This document shows, piece by piece, positions 1-8,337 of a DNA stretch of 64,000 bases (position 1 is the first letter of the stretch; each line of letters opens with the position of its first letter). This stretch comes from Bacillus sp. USDA818B3_A. GTDB lineage: Bacteria > Bacillota > Bacilli > Bacillales > Cytobacillaceae. The stretch covers positions 464,145 through 528,144 of the forward strand of contig NZ_JAABNN010000003.1 in the NCBI RefSeq assembly GCF_009928415.1, written 5' to 3'. The position numbers and the translations under genes are program-made. The notes under the pieces are model-generated. The model was not told where the DNA came from. It did not search any database and saw only the letters and a list, made by a program, of their open reading frames with translations.

Positions 1-816
1 AAACATGTCACTGATGCGTTTGCGGAAGAGGGAATTATCACTCTTGACGGTAAGAATCGTCTGGATATCTTAGAAAAAGTGGATTCAGGTACTGTCATTT
101 TTACCGCTCACGGCATTTCACCGGAAGTACGTGAGCTTGCTAAGAAAAAGGGCCTAGTCGCCATTGACGCAACATGTCCTGATGTTACCAGAACACATGA
201 TTTAATTGAGGAAAAGACGAAGCAAGGTTATCAAGTTATCTATATCGGTAAAAAGGGGCATCCAGAGCCGGAAGGGGCAGTAGGTGTTGCACCAGGTATG
301 GTTCATTTAGTTGAAACTCCTGCAGATGTTGAAGCATTAACCATACAAAGTGATAAACTTATTGTTACAAACCAGACGACCATGAGCCAATGGGACGTAC
401 GGGAAACAATGGAAAAAGTCCAGGAAAAATATCCTCATGTGGAGGTTTATAATGAGATTTGCCATGCTACCCAAATCCGTCAAGAAGCTGTTGCTGAACA
501 AGCTACAGAGGCAGATGTGACAATTGTTGTTGGAGATCCAAAAAGCAATAACTCGAACCGGCTTGCCCAGGTTTCAGAGGAAATTGCAGGGACTAGAGCA
601 TATCGTATTGCCGATATAACCGAATTAGATATCGAGTGGATAAAGGATGCCAAAACGGTTGCCGTAACATCCGGCGCTTCTACCCCAACCCCAATCACTA
701 AGGAAGTAGTCTCCTTCCTTGAGCAATTTGATCCAAATAATGAAGCCACATGGGAACGCCGGAAACAGGTACAATTAAATAAGATCCTTCCTAGAGTAAA
801 AAGTGCTGGAAAATAG
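1..816 (+). CDS. ispH: 4-hydroxy-3-methylbut-2-enyl diphosphate reductase (IspH), 5' end missing
   Basis: Last enzyme of the MEP isoprenoid pathway: an iron-sulfur protein that reduces HMBPP to IPP and DMAPP in the cytosol. The reading frame is already open at base 1 (it begins K-H-V-T-D-A-F), so roughly the first 45 residues lie outside the window; a GTG at 79 is internal. Visible hallmarks are the cluster cysteines in DATCPDV and EICHATQ, the substrate loop [15 protein letters not shown], the phosphate-binding PKSNNSNRL and SGASTPTP near the end. The C-terminus is complete and close in length to Bacillus homologues. It converges on yqfO across a shared terminator. Identification is secure; only the start is unknown. 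Confidence 0.96.
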   Translation, partial: KHVTDAFAEEGIITLDGKNRLDILEKVDSGTVIFTAHGISPEVRELAKKKGLVAIDATCPDVTRTHDLIEEKTKQGYQVIYIGKKGHPEPEGAVGVAPGMVHLVETPADVEALTIQSDKLIVTNQTTMSQWDVRETMEKVQEKYPHVEVYNEICHATQIRQEAVAEQATEADVTIVVGDPKSNNSNRLAQVSEEIAGTRAYRIADITELDIEWIKDAKTVAVTSGASTPTPITKEVVSFLEQFDPNNEATWERRKQVQLNKILPRVKSAGK

Positions 817-823
817 CATAAAT

Positions 824-856
824 AAAAAACCGATCAATCTAAAGATCGGTTTTTTT
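824..856. terminator. Bidirectional terminator between ispH and yqfO
   Basis: A-run, ACCGATC stem, short loop, GATCGGT, then T-run. It sits between two convergent genes and has an A/T tract on both sides, so it can serve either strand. Confidence 0.8.
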
Positions 857-863
857 CATGGGT

Positions 864-1979
864 TTACAAAAATTGAAACGGTTCTGTATTTGCTTCAGAA
901 GGAAGAATGTCTACCTCATATCCTGACTCTTGACACATTTTTTGTAATACTTTTGTTAACCCTTTTTTCATTACTTTTTCAACATTGTGACCCGGGTCGA
1001 TCATATTTAATCCCTGCATCATCGCATCATGGGCAGTGTGATAATATATATCTCCTGTTACATATACATCTGCCCCCTTAAACTTAGCATTCATGAAGTA
1101 TTTATTACCGTCTCCACCTAGTACTGCAGCCTTTTTAACTTTAGAGTTCAAGTCCCCGACAACTCTTACTGTAGACACCCCTAATGCAGTTTTTACTTTT
1201 TCAGCAAATTCGGCTAATGTCATTTCATCCACTTTACCGATTCTCCCCAGGCCAAGTACTTCGCCTTTATTCTCTAAAGGGTATACATCGTAGGCCACTT
1301 CTTCATATGGATGTGCTTTGATCATCGCAGTTATGGTTTTCTTTAAAATAGGTTCAGGTACAATTGTTTCTACTCTTACTTCCTCAACCTCTTCAAGCTG
1401 ACCCCGTTTTCCCAGGAACGGATTCGTATTTTCTCCAGGCAGAAATCTCCCTGTACCACTTGCGGAAAAAGAACAATGGCTGTATTCTCCGATAAAACCA
1501 GCCCCAGCATCCCCCAGTACTCTTCTCATTTCCTCGGCATGACTAGAAGGGACAAAGACCACTAATTTCTTAAGCTTTGTATCATATGTAGGCACCAGTA
1601 CCTCGGCATCCGTAAGACCTAAGGCTTCTGCCAAAAGATCATTTACCCCGCCTTTGGCCACATCTAAATTTGTATGGGCGGCATAAACAGCAATATCGTG
1701 TTTTAATAACTTTTCAATCATTTGCCCTTGAGTTGTATCTGTCAGTAAGTTTTTAAGCGGCCGAAAAATGATAGGATGATGGGCAATGATTAATTGAACA
1801 TCTTTTTCAATAGCCTCGTCAATCACATTTTCAAGAACATCGAGAGCAATCATGACCCTTTTTACCTTTTTATTTAAGCGGCCAATTTGCAAGCCTATTT
1901 TGTCTCCCTCCATCGCTAAATTCTTCGGAGAGAATTGTTCAAAGAGTTGAATGATTTCATGACCGTTAGGATTCTTCAT
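864..1979 (-). CDS. yqfO: Nif3-like dinuclear metal centre protein (YqfO family)
   Basis: 371 aa, the long Bacillus form of the Nif3/DUF34 family. The N-terminal half carries the metal-binding pair H67-H68 (AHHPIIF); the second metal-ligand region includes GGDGN in the C-terminal third. Between them is a PII/CutA-like insert (about residues 130-230) ending in AHPYEEVAYDV. The family forms toroidal hexamers. Its biochemical role is unsettled, with GTP cyclohydrolase-like and metal-insertion roles proposed. The ATG has a GGAGG Shine-Dalgarno and overlaps the end of trmK by 14 bases, so the two are probably translationally coupled. Confidence 0.93.
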   Translation of the reverse strand: MKNPNGHEIIQLFEQFSPKNLAMEGDKIGLQIGRLNKKVKRVMIALDVLENVIDEAIEKDVQLIIAHHPIIFRPLKNLLTDTTQGQMIEKLLKHDIAVYAAHTNLDVAKGGVNDLLAEALGLTDAEVLVPTYDTKLKKLVVFVPSSHAEEMRRVLGDAGAGFIGEYSHCSFSASGTGRFLPGENTNPFLGKRGQLEEVEEVRVETIVPEPILKKTITAMIKAHPYEEVAYDVYPLENKGEVLGLGRIGKVDEMTLAEFAEKVKTALGVSTVRVVGDLNSKVKKAAVLGGDGNKYFMNAKFKGADVYVTGDIYYHTAHDAMMQGLNMIDPGHNVEKVMKKGLTKVLQKMCQESGYEVDILPSEANTEPFQFL

Positions 1980-2685
1980 TTTTTAGGACCTCCTCCACTA
2001 ATCTGATTTTCTCGATTAGCTCTTTCCTTTTTTCAATGGTCTCGGCAGTTTCCGTCGCACCCTCTAGAGCTTGGCAAATCCGCTGCCAGTTTTTCATTTC
2101 AGCTGTCCATTTCTTTATAAAGATTTCATTTTTTTGTTTCAATAGGAAAGGTCCTAATAAAAGCCCTTCTTCCCTTTTTTCCCGATAAGGCCTATCAGGT
2201 TCCCCCTGTTCAGCTACTAATATTTCGTAGATCTTCCCATCTTCCTCAATAATCTCTTCGGCTAGTAACTCCCAATTGTTAGAGAGAAGCCATGTTCGAA
2301 TGGAGATTGCGCTTATATTCGGCTGCAGGACCAAACGCTTTACTGAATCAAGCTTGTCTTTCCCGTTATCCAAAATAGTAGAAATTAAAGCACCACCCAT
2401 CCCGGCAATGGTAATACAATCTACTTCTCCAGGTTGAATAACCTCAAGTCCATCCCCCATACGAACAGAAATTTGGTCTGCCAGTCCCTCTGCCAGCACA
2501 TTTTTCTCTGCAGATTGGTATGGACCCTCGGCGACTTCACCTGCAATAGCGAAGGGAATTTTTATATTTTTAGCTAAATAACAGGGTAAATAGGCATGAT
2601 CCGATCCGATATCGGCCATCCTTGCCCCCTCTGGTACATAATTGGCAACTCTCGTTAATCTGACTGATAATTTATCTGTATTCAA
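1966..2685 (-). CDS. trmK: tRNA (adenine(22)-N1)-methyltransferase TrmK
   Basis: 239 aa SAM-dependent methyltransferase that makes m1A22 in tRNA. The N-terminal Rossmann fold has the SAM motif ADIGSDHAYLP (about residues 24-34), followed by ITIAGMGGALI. The C-terminal part is a coiled-coil-like helical region rich in E and K, typical of the family. A TTG start (TTG AAT ACA) is preceded by GGTGG; there is no better upstream start. It lies directly upstream of and overlaps yqfO, as in B. subtilis. Confidence 0.93.
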   Translation of the reverse strand: MNTDKLSVRLTRVANYVPEGARMADIGSDHAYLPCYLAKNIKIPFAIAGEVAEGPYQSAEKNVLAEGLADQISVRMGDGLEVIQPGEVDCITIAGMGGALISTILDNGKDKLDSVKRLVLQPNISAISIRTWLLSNNWELLAEEIIEEDGKIYEILVAEQGEPDRPYREKREEGLLLGPFLLKQKNEIFIKKWTAEMKNWQRICQALEGATETAETIEKRKELIEKIRLVEEVLKNEES

Positions 2686-2739
2686 ATTTCCACCACATTT
2701 ACTAAAATATAATATTACCTATACATAGAACTTAGAGAA

Positions 2740-2776
2740 ATGTCCAGCAGCAGTGCCTAGGCGCTGCTGCTCTTCG
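2740..2776. repeat. Short GCGCCTAG-type palindromic repeat
   Basis: TCCAGCAGCAGTGCCTAGGCGCTGCTGC forms an imperfect hairpin. The CCTAGGCGCTG core is shared with the longer element at 50742-50858 and a fragment at 38911-38953, which suggests one dispersed family. Confidence 0.5.
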
Positions 2777-2784
2777 TTTCAGTA

Positions 2785-2817
2785 TAAAAAAAGTCCTTCA
2801 CTTATGCAAAGGACCCT
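2785..2817 (-). terminator. Terminator of cccA
   Basis: On the minus strand AAGGGTCCTTTGCATAAG is followed by TGAAGGACT and a run of T; it starts six bases after the cccA stop codon. Confidence 0.75.
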
Positions 2818-2823
2818 TCTTAA

Positions 2824-3186
2824 TTATTTAATTTTAGATACCCATTCTGCCATGGCTTCCGCTTGTTCTTGAGGAACAAGACCTGCTGGCATGTTGCCCT
2901 TACCTTTTGTAATAATGTCAACGATTTCATCTTTAGAATACTTCGTGCCGACACCTTTTAATGTAGGACCAACTACCCCTTGATATTGATCCCCATGACA
3001 GCCAACACAGGTTTGCGCATAGATATCTTCAGGCTTGGATGCTGCAACCTCTGTTTTCTCGCTGCCTTCCCCATTATCCTTGGCGACCTCTTTCATGTCT
3101 CCCAGACCTTTGAAAGAAAGGACAAACACTAATACGATCCCAAAAACCATGACAAGAATGTAAGGAATTACCGGATTCCGTTTCAT
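2824..3186 (-). CDS. cccA: Membrane-anchored cytochrome c550 (CccA)
   Basis: 120 aa, exactly the length of B. subtilis CccA. An N-terminal membrane anchor (about residues 6-25, VIPYILVMVFGIVLVFVLSF) is followed by an E/K-rich linker and one cytochrome c domain. That domain has the haem-binding CVGCH motif and a distal methionine candidate in GNMPAGLVP. It carries electrons on the outer face of the membrane. The ATG at 3186 has a strong GGGAGG site; an upstream in-frame start at 3240 has no such site and would put a polar extension before the anchor. It lies between trmK and an acyl-CoA dehydrogenase with its own terminator. Confidence 0.94.
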   Translation of the reverse strand: MKRNPVIPYILVMVFGIVLVFVLSFKGLGDMKEVAKDNGEGSEKTEVAASKPEDIYAQTCVGCHGDQYQGVVGPTLKGVGTKYSKDEIVDIITKGKGNMPAGLVPQEQAEAMAEWVSKIK

Positions 3187-3313
3187 GATCTTACCTCCCT
3201 TATGTACGAACGCTGTTAAAAATAAATAGTCTACAAACAACTACTATTTTACTTGAAAAATAACAGAAGGAAAAGCCCTAAACTTATTTTATCACTATAA
3301 TCTTTATAAAACA

Positions 3314-3360
3314 GAAAAAAAGAGACTGAAAAAATAAAAAATTATTTCCTCAGCCTCTTT
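3314..3360 (-). terminator. Terminator of the acyl-CoA dehydrogenase gene
   Basis: Minus strand: AAAGAGGCTGAGGAAATAA, short T-rich loop, TTTTTTCAGTCTCTTT and more T. A long A/T-flanked stem 17 bases after the stop codon. Confidence 0.8.
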
Positions 3361-3376
3361 AGCATTCATCATCCCT

Positions 3377-4516
3377 TTAACACCCTATAAGGCGGGATAT
3401 AACCATTCTTTGTACTTCCGAAGTACCTTCTCCAATCTCAAGCAGCTTTGCATCACGCATCATTCTCTCCACCTGATACTCCTTCATATACCCATACCCG
3501 CCATGGATTTGAATTGCTTGGTTCGTGACTTCCATACAAATTTCAGAAGCATATAACTTACACATGGCCGCTTCCTTTGAAAACGGCCTGCCTTGGTCTT
3601 TTAACCAGGCCGCTTTATAAACCATGTTGCGAGCTAACTCAATTTTCATGGCCATGTCAGCAAGTTTAAATTGAACAGCCTGAAAGGATGAAATGGATTT
3701 ACCAAATTGCTTTCTTTCCTTTGCGTAAGTTAATGCCTTCTCATAGGCACCTTGAGCGATACCTACAGCCATTGCACCAATACCAATACGCCCGCCATCT
3801 AAAGTAATTAAAAACTGCTTAAAGCCCTCTCCACGCTTCCCTAGAAGATTACCAACAGGTACTCTGACATCCTCCAACACCAGCTCCGTTGTATTGGATG
3901 CATTCAATCCCATCTTTTCATAATTATCAATGATGGTAAACCCCTCTGAATTCGTAGGAACAATGATGGCACTAATCTCCTTTTGGCCATCCTTTTCACC
4001 CGTTATCGCGGTTAAAGCTAAATGTTTCGCATAACTGGCATTGGTAATGAAACACTTATTTCCATTTATGATAAATTCCCCATGCTCTTCTTTCGCAGAA
4101 GTCCTAGTTCCTCCTGCATCCGATCCCGCATTTGGTTCAGTAAGGCCAAATGCGCCTAATGAATCTCCTGTACAAATTGGAGTTAAATATTTTTGCTTCT
4201 GCTCCTCAGTACCAAATAAATGAAGCGGGGCACCGCCTAATGAAATATGTGCAGAGTAAGTGATCCCCGTCGAGCCGCAGCCTTTGCTTAATTCTTCAAC
4301 AACAATTGCAAAGCTGGTGGTATCTGCTCCGCCTCCGCCATATTCTTCAGAAAAGGGGAGGCCCATCATTCCTAATTCACTTAGCTTCTTAAATATCTCT
4401 ACAGGAAACCTCTTCGTTCGGTCACGCTCAACTGCTCCTGGTGCTACCTCTTCCATTACAAATTGCCGGATCGTTTGTTTAATCAATTGCTGTTCAGATG
4501 TTAAGTCAAAATCCAT
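3377..4516 (-). CDS. Acyl-CoA dehydrogenase family flavoprotein
   Basis: 379 aa FAD enzyme of the acyl-CoA dehydrogenase superfamily (alpha,beta-dehydrogenation of acyl-CoA thioesters). The N-terminal helical domain begins DFDLTSEQQL. The signature AFGLTEPNAGSDAGG and the FITNASYA beta-domain motif follow. The C-terminal helical domain contains IQIHGGYGYMKEYQVERMMRD, with a Glu in the GEGTSEVQR loop at the usual catalytic-base position for short-chain enzymes. The ATG at 4516 was chosen because GGGAGG sits 7 bases upstream; nearer upstream starts overlap that site. Two cre-like sequences upstream suggest CcpA repression. The exact substrate (butyryl, branched-chain or other) cannot be told from sequence. 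Confidence 0.9.
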   Translation of the reverse strand: MDFDLTSEQQLIKQTIRQFVMEEVAPGAVERDRTKRFPVEIFKKLSELGMMGLPFSEEYGGGGADTTSFAIVVEELSKGCGSTGITYSAHISLGGAPLHLFGTEEQKQKYLTPICTGDSLGAFGLTEPNAGSDAGGTRTSAKEEHGEFIINGNKCFITNASYAKHLALTAITGEKDGQKEISAIIVPTNSEGFTIIDNYEKMGLNASNTTELVLEDVRVPVGNLLGKRGEGFKQFLITLDGGRIGIGAMAVGIAQGAYEKALTYAKERKQFGKSISSFQAVQFKLADMAMKIELARNMVYKAAWLKDQGRPFSKEAAMCKLYASEICMEVTNQAIQIHGGYGYMKEYQVERMMRDAKLLEIGEGTSEVQRMVISRLIGC

Positions 4517-4537
4517 ATCCATCCCTCCCAAGCGAAC

Positions 4538-4551
4538 TGAATGCGCTTTCT
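4538..4551 (-). promoter_or_regulatory. cre-like site (CcpA) upstream of acyl-CoA dehydrogenase
   Basis: Minus-strand AGAAAGCGCATTCA matches the consensus TGNAARCGNWWWCA at 13 of 14 positions. It lies just downstream of a TATAAT at 4556-4561, where CcpA would block transcription. Confidence 0.55.
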
Positions 4552-4555
4552 TTTT

Positions 4556-4585
4556 ATTATATAAGGATTTCTAAATAATTCCCAA
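4556..4585 (-). promoter_or_regulatory. Candidate sigma-A promoter of the acyl-CoA dehydrogenase gene
   Basis: Minus strand TTGGGA, 18-base spacer, TATAAT. The -10 is perfect and the -35 is weak. It lies 40 bases upstream of the chosen ATG. Confidence 0.5.
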
Positions 4586-4687
4586 CATTTTAAAATTTTA
4601 TATTATTATGTTTTTCCATAATAAACGTGCTGAAATGCTAAAAGTCCATTTGCAAAATGAGAGACAATTCAGTAAAATAACAATTAC

Positions 4688-4701
4688 AGAAAGTGCTTTC
4701 A
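4688..4701. promoter_or_regulatory. Second cre-like palindrome
   Basis: TGAAAGCACTTTCT on the minus strand matches the cre consensus at 12 of 14 positions and is near-palindromic (GAAAGTGCTTTC). It is about 100 bases upstream of the promoter. Confidence 0.35.
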
Positions 4702-4715
4702 TTTTATTTTCAGAC

Positions 4716-4754
4716 AAAAAAATAGCTTACTTCTGGTAAGAAGTAAGCTATTTA
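4716..4754 (-). terminator. Terminator of the dnaG-sigA operon
   Basis: Minus strand AAATAGCTTACTTCT, loop TACC, AGAAGTAAGCTATTTTTTT: a 15-bp stem with a T-run directly after sigA. Confidence 0.9.
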
Positions 4755-4761
4755 TACACAT

Positions 4762-5892
4762 TTATTCTAAGAAGTCTTTTAAACGTTTGCTTCGGCTTGG
4801 ATGGCGTAATTTCCTGAGTGCTTTAGCCTCAATTTGACGAATACGTTCACGTGTAACACCAAAGACTTTTCCTACTTCTTCGAGAGTTCGAGTCCGTCCA
4901 TCATCCAATCCAAAACGGAGTCTAAGGACATTTTCTTCTCGGTCAGTCAGAGTATCTAGAACATCTTCTAATTGTTCTTTTAATAACTCATACGCTGCAT
5001 GTTCAGAAGGTGAGGTTGCATCCTGATCCTCAATAAAATCTCCTAAGTGTGAATCATCTTCCTCACCAATTGGCGTTTCAAGTGAAACCGGTTCTTGAGC
5101 AATTTTTAGAATTTCTCTAACCTTATCAGGAGTTAGATCCATATCTTCACCGATTTCTTCCGGTGTTGGTTCGCGCCCAAGATCTTGCAGCAGCTGCCGC
5201 TGAACCCTAATTAGCTTGTTAATCGTTTCTACCATATGAACAGGAATACGAATGGTTCTTGCCTGGTCAGCAATTGCACGAGTGATGGCTTGGCGAATCC
5301 ACCAGGTAGCGTAGGTACTAAATTTAAAGCCTTTGCGATAATCGAACTTTTCAACTGCTTTAATGAGACCCATATTCCCTTCCTGAATTAAATCAAGGAA
5401 AAGCATTCCACGGCCGACATAGCGTTTGGCAATACTGACAACAAGCCTTAAATTCGCCTCGGCAAGACGGCGTTTTGCCTCTTCGTCTCCTTCTTCAATT
5501 CGATTCGCAAGTTTAATTTCTTCTTCGGCAGAGAGCAAGTCAACACGGCCGATCTCTTTCAAATACATACGAACAGGGTCATTAATTTTTACACCTGGAG
5601 GTACACTGAGATCATTTAAATCGAATTCTTCATCATCTTCTTTTGCGATTTTCTTAATATCTGGATCTTCCTCTTCACTATCGCCTACTAATTCAATTCC
5701 CTGCTCAGTTAAGGACTCATAAAATTCATCCATCTGTTCGGAATCGACATCAAAATTAGCCATTTTCTCTGCAATATCATCATAGGCAAGGACACCGATT
5801 TTTTTACCCAGTTCAGTCAACTGGTCTTTTACTTGTTCAAGGGTTAATTCATTTTCAACCTCTTTTGAACGGGCTGATTTTTCTGCAGCCAT
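4762..5892 (-). CDS. sigA: Primary RNA polymerase sigma factor SigA (RpoD)
   Basis: 376 aa housekeeping sigma factor (B. subtilis 371 aa). An acidic N-terminal region 1.1 (to about residue 100) is followed by region 1.2 ([17 protein letters not shown]). Region 2 is nearly invariant, including [19 protein letters not shown] and the promoter-melting and -10-binding helix [18 protein letters not shown]. Region 4.2 ([18 protein letters not shown]) recognises the -35. The start at 5892 has GGAGGGGGA upstream; a longer start at 5910 would lie over the ribosome site. It is 42 bases downstream of dnaG, in the conserved macromolecular-synthesis operon. Confidence 0.98.
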   Translation of the reverse strand: MAAEKSARSKEVENELTLEQVKDQLTELGKKIGVLAYDDIAEKMANFDVDSEQMDEFYESLTEQGIELVGDSEEEDPDIKKIAKEDDEEFDLNDLSVPPGVKINDPVRMYLKEIGRVDLLSAEEEIKLANRIEEGDEEAKRRLAEANLRLVVSIAKRYVGRGMLFLDLIQEGNMGLIKAVEKFDYRKGFKFSTYATWWIRQAITRAIADQARTIRIPVHMVETINKLIRVQRQLLQDLGREPTPEEIGEDMDLTPDKVREILKIAQEPVSLETPIGEEDDSHLGDFIEDQDATSPSEHAAYELLKEQLEDVLDTLTDREENVLRLRFGLDDGRTRTLEEVGKVFGVTRERIRQIEAKALRKLRHPSRSKRLKDFLE

Positions 5893-5934
5893 ATGTCCCC
5901 CTCCTTCCAAAAATCAAAGACAATAATAGGAAAT

Positions 5935-7743
5935 TTATAACGATTTACGCAAGTTTGTAATCTCATTGGCAATCGCCGCTGCCTGAGTAAAATTTTTCTC
6001 TCGTTCAGCTTCTTTGAGTTCCACTTCTTTTTCTTTTATCTTTAACCTTTTTTGATAATTCAACACCTGTTTGATATAATCAGATAATTCCTGATCTGTC
6101 ATCTCTTCATTGATGGACATCATCTCAATGTCGGCGACCAGCCTTCTAAGGTTAACATCTTGAATATAGGTCAAAAACGCACTGGTATCAGGTTCAATAT
6201 GATCTTCAAAAAATCCTAACAGATAGGTTATTATTGCCTGATGTTCATCCAGATTAAACGTTTGTCCTGAAAGTAATTCCTGAACCCTATAAGCTACGTC
6301 ACGATTCTTAAGCATATGGGCAATTAACCTTCGCTCAGCGGTAATATATGCCGGTTTAAGCCCTTCTGAAGGCTTGATGATTAAAACCGGCTTGTGTGTT
6401 ATTTCTTTTTGACCATTTGATTTTCTTTTTTCAGCAAAATAGATTTGTTTTTGCTGCTGCTGTAATGCCTCTAAAGATAGGGAAAACTCTGCTGCCAGCT
6501 GTCTTAAATAATGATCCCTTTCAACTGCCTTATCAAGTTTGCTGATTTCCTTAATTATCTGTTCGATATATGCCAGCTGATCTCCTTCATGCTGAAGGTT
6601 TTTTCCGCGGCGAAAGTATAGAAATTTAAAGGCCATCCACGTTAAACTAGCGCCAATTACTTCATTTCGAAACTTTTCTGCGCTATTTTTCAGAATATAT
6701 TCATCAGGATCTAGACCATCTGTCATCATGGCAACTTTTAAATGAAAACCAGCTTCATTCAGATGATTCCCTGCCCGGAAAGCAGCCTCGATCCCAGCCT
6801 TATCGGAATCATAGCAAATGGTAATTGTTTGTACATTTTGTCTTAAAAGAGCGATGTGCTCATCTGTTAGCGCTGTTCCCATAGTGGCTATGCCGTTTTC
6901 TACACCCGCACGGTCTGCAGCAATGACATCAGCAAATCCTTCAAATAAAACAGCATATTGCATTTTCTTGATACTCGGCTTTGCCAAGTGATAATTATAT
7001 AAAATTTTGCTTTTATTAAAGATTGCCGTTTCAGGACTATTTAAATATTTTGGCTCATCAGCCCCAAGTGATCTCCCTGAAAAAGCAATCGTATTACCGT
7101 GTCGGTCAAAAATTGGAAACATAATCCGGTCCCTAAATCGGTCAAAATAGGTTCCATCCCGTTCTCGTTTGATAATCAATCCGGCTTTTTCCATCCATTC
7201 AGGCGAAAAATCCCTTTTAGTAAGGAATTTATAAACAAAGTCCCATGAGTTTAATGAATACCCGATTTGAAACTTATCAATCGATTCTTGGGTAAATCCT
7301 CTGTTCAGTAAATACTCCAGAGCATGCTGGCCCTCTTTTGTATTTACTAAGAGATGATGATAAAATTTCCTTAAAAGCTCATGCGCGTCCAACATTGCCT
7401 GCAAGTCTTTGGAAACTTTTTTACCGCCAAATGTTTGCGGCAAGTTTACACCTAAATCAATACTTACCTTTGCTGCAAGTTTAATGGCTGCTTCTTGAAA
7501 TGAGATCCCTTCTAGCTCCATTAAAAATGAAAAAGCATTTCCTCCTGCTCCACAGCCAAAACAATGGAAGATTTGTTTATCAGGTGATACTGAAAAAGAT
7601 GGGGTGCTCTCTCCATGGAATGGACATAATCCGAAGTAATTTCGCCCCTGTTTTTTCAGTTGTACATAGTCGCTAATTACCTCGACTATATCAACAGCCT
7701 GACGAATTTGGTCAATCTTTTCTTCGGCAATAAGGTCTGCCAT
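5935..7743 (-). CDS. dnaG: DNA primase DnaG
   Basis: 602 aa primase that makes RNA primers at the replication fork with the DnaC-type helicase. The N-terminal CHC2 zinc finger is C40-x2-H43-x17-C61-x2-C64. The TOPRIM catalytic core follows, with the conserved Glu in VLFEGFADVIAADRAG and the DxD in CYDSDKAG. The C-terminal part (from about residue 450) is the less conserved helicase-binding region. ATG with a GGAG site 8 bases upstream. Between it and ppsR, B. subtilis has yqxD; here only a relic remains. Confidence 0.97.
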   Translation of the reverse strand: MADLIAEEKIDQIRQAVDIVEVISDYVQLKKQGRNYFGLCPFHGESTPSFSVSPDKQIFHCFGCGAGGNAFSFLMELEGISFQEAAIKLAAKVSIDLGVNLPQTFGGKKVSKDLQAMLDAHELLRKFYHHLLVNTKEGQHALEYLLNRGFTQESIDKFQIGYSLNSWDFVYKFLTKRDFSPEWMEKAGLIIKRERDGTYFDRFRDRIMFPIFDRHGNTIAFSGRSLGADEPKYLNSPETAIFNKSKILYNYHLAKPSIKKMQYAVLFEGFADVIAADRAGVENGIATMGTALTDEHIALLRQNVQTITICYDSDKAGIEAAFRAGNHLNEAGFHLKVAMMTDGLDPDEYILKNSAEKFRNEVIGASLTWMAFKFLYFRRGKNLQHEGDQLAYIEQIIKEISKLDKAVERDHYLRQLAAEFSLSLEALQQQQKQIYFAEKRKSNGQKEITHKPVLIIKPSEGLKPAYITAERRLIAHMLKNRDVAYRVQELLSGQTFNLDEHQAIITYLLGFFEDHIEPDTSAFLTYIQDVNLRRLVADIEMMSINEEMTDQELSDYIKQVLNYQKRLKIKEKEVELKEAEREKNFTQAAAIANEITNLRKSL

Positions 7744-7785
7744 GAAAACAACTCCATTTGTACTACATGAATTCTGCAGGCATCA

Positions 7786-8070
7786 TTAAAATTCCTGCAA
7801 AATTCGACATTTTTTTTGTTGATTGAAACACAATTCTTGCTCGCTCCTCAAATTGTAAGGTTTTTGCCCTTTACTGTCCTCTCCTCCTCTAACTGTATGG
7901 TTAGAGATTGAAACACCATTTCTGAATAAACGTATTTCCAGGTTGCCTATGTAATGATTTTCTTTCACACTGTTGATCACAGGAAGCAACAAAAAACGCG
8001 TGCGGACAGATTACAATTTCGACAATTTCCTCTTCGACCGGGCAAGTACCTGCATCGACAAAATAGCCGG
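7786..8070 (-). pseudogene. yqxD: Decayed yqxD/yaiI-family (DUF188) gene
   Basis: Read on the minus strand, the stretch just upstream of dnaG is a relic of the gene that lies there in B. subtilis. From about 8062 down it encodes FVDAGTCPVEEEIVEIV, then FFVASC. This matches the YqxD/YaiI N-terminus (FVDA-x-x-CPV-x-x-EI, later VFVAS), but no start codon is in frame and a TAA follows at 7901-7903. In another frame the end of the stretch (about 7786-7880) encodes RGGEDSKGQKPYNL and then KKCRILQEF-stop. This resembles the family C-terminus (RR-G-x-x-x-KGPK and a final IL motif). The central part, including VVTQDIGLA, is absent. I infer an internal deletion plus frameshifts. The family match is from memory and was not searched. 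Confidence 0.75.
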
Positions 8071-8239
8071 TTTGGCTTTTCCATAAGTATTAATTCTACA
8101 TTACTCCACATATTCCTTCTAAAAGGGTAAACTTTTATTAAAAGGGTTTATGTCGAATTTTTTTCAAGGGACTTCCTTGACATCTCACAATAAATAGTTT
8201 ATTCGTTCCAATGCAACTCTAAACCTAAAAAGATATATT

Positions 8240-8263
8240 TTTATCACAATTTTTTATTATAGT
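8240..8263 (-). promoter_or_regulatory. Possible promoter region of the dnaG-sigA operon
   Basis: A minus-strand TATAAT at 8257-8262 lies in a very A/T-rich stretch after the ppsR terminator, about 515 bases upstream of dnaG. No good -35 pairs with it, so the assignment is weak. Apart from this and the yqxD relic I see nothing in 8071-8309. Confidence 0.25.
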
Positions 8264-8309
8264 ATATTCGTTATCATTTTACCATAACTTTTTTTCATTT
8301 TTTTTAACA

Positions 8310-8337
8310 AAAAAGCACATAATCATTTGATTATGTG
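8310..8337 (-). terminator. Terminator of ccpN-ppsR
   Basis: Minus strand CACATAATCA, AATGATTATGTG, then CTTTTTT, directly after the ppsR stop codon. Confidence 0.8.

Noticed and set aside
7822..7914. Two ATTGAAAC motifs 85 bases apart, as at the end of some CRISPR repeats
   Set aside because: The similarity does not extend beyond nine to ten bases, there are only two copies and no cas genes. The interval is explained by the yqxD relic.
7786..7992. 68-codon ORF read as an intact small gene
   Set aside because: Its start lacks a ribosome site and its N-terminal half is out of frame with the YqxD-like N-terminal remnant; only the C-terminal part resembles YqxD.
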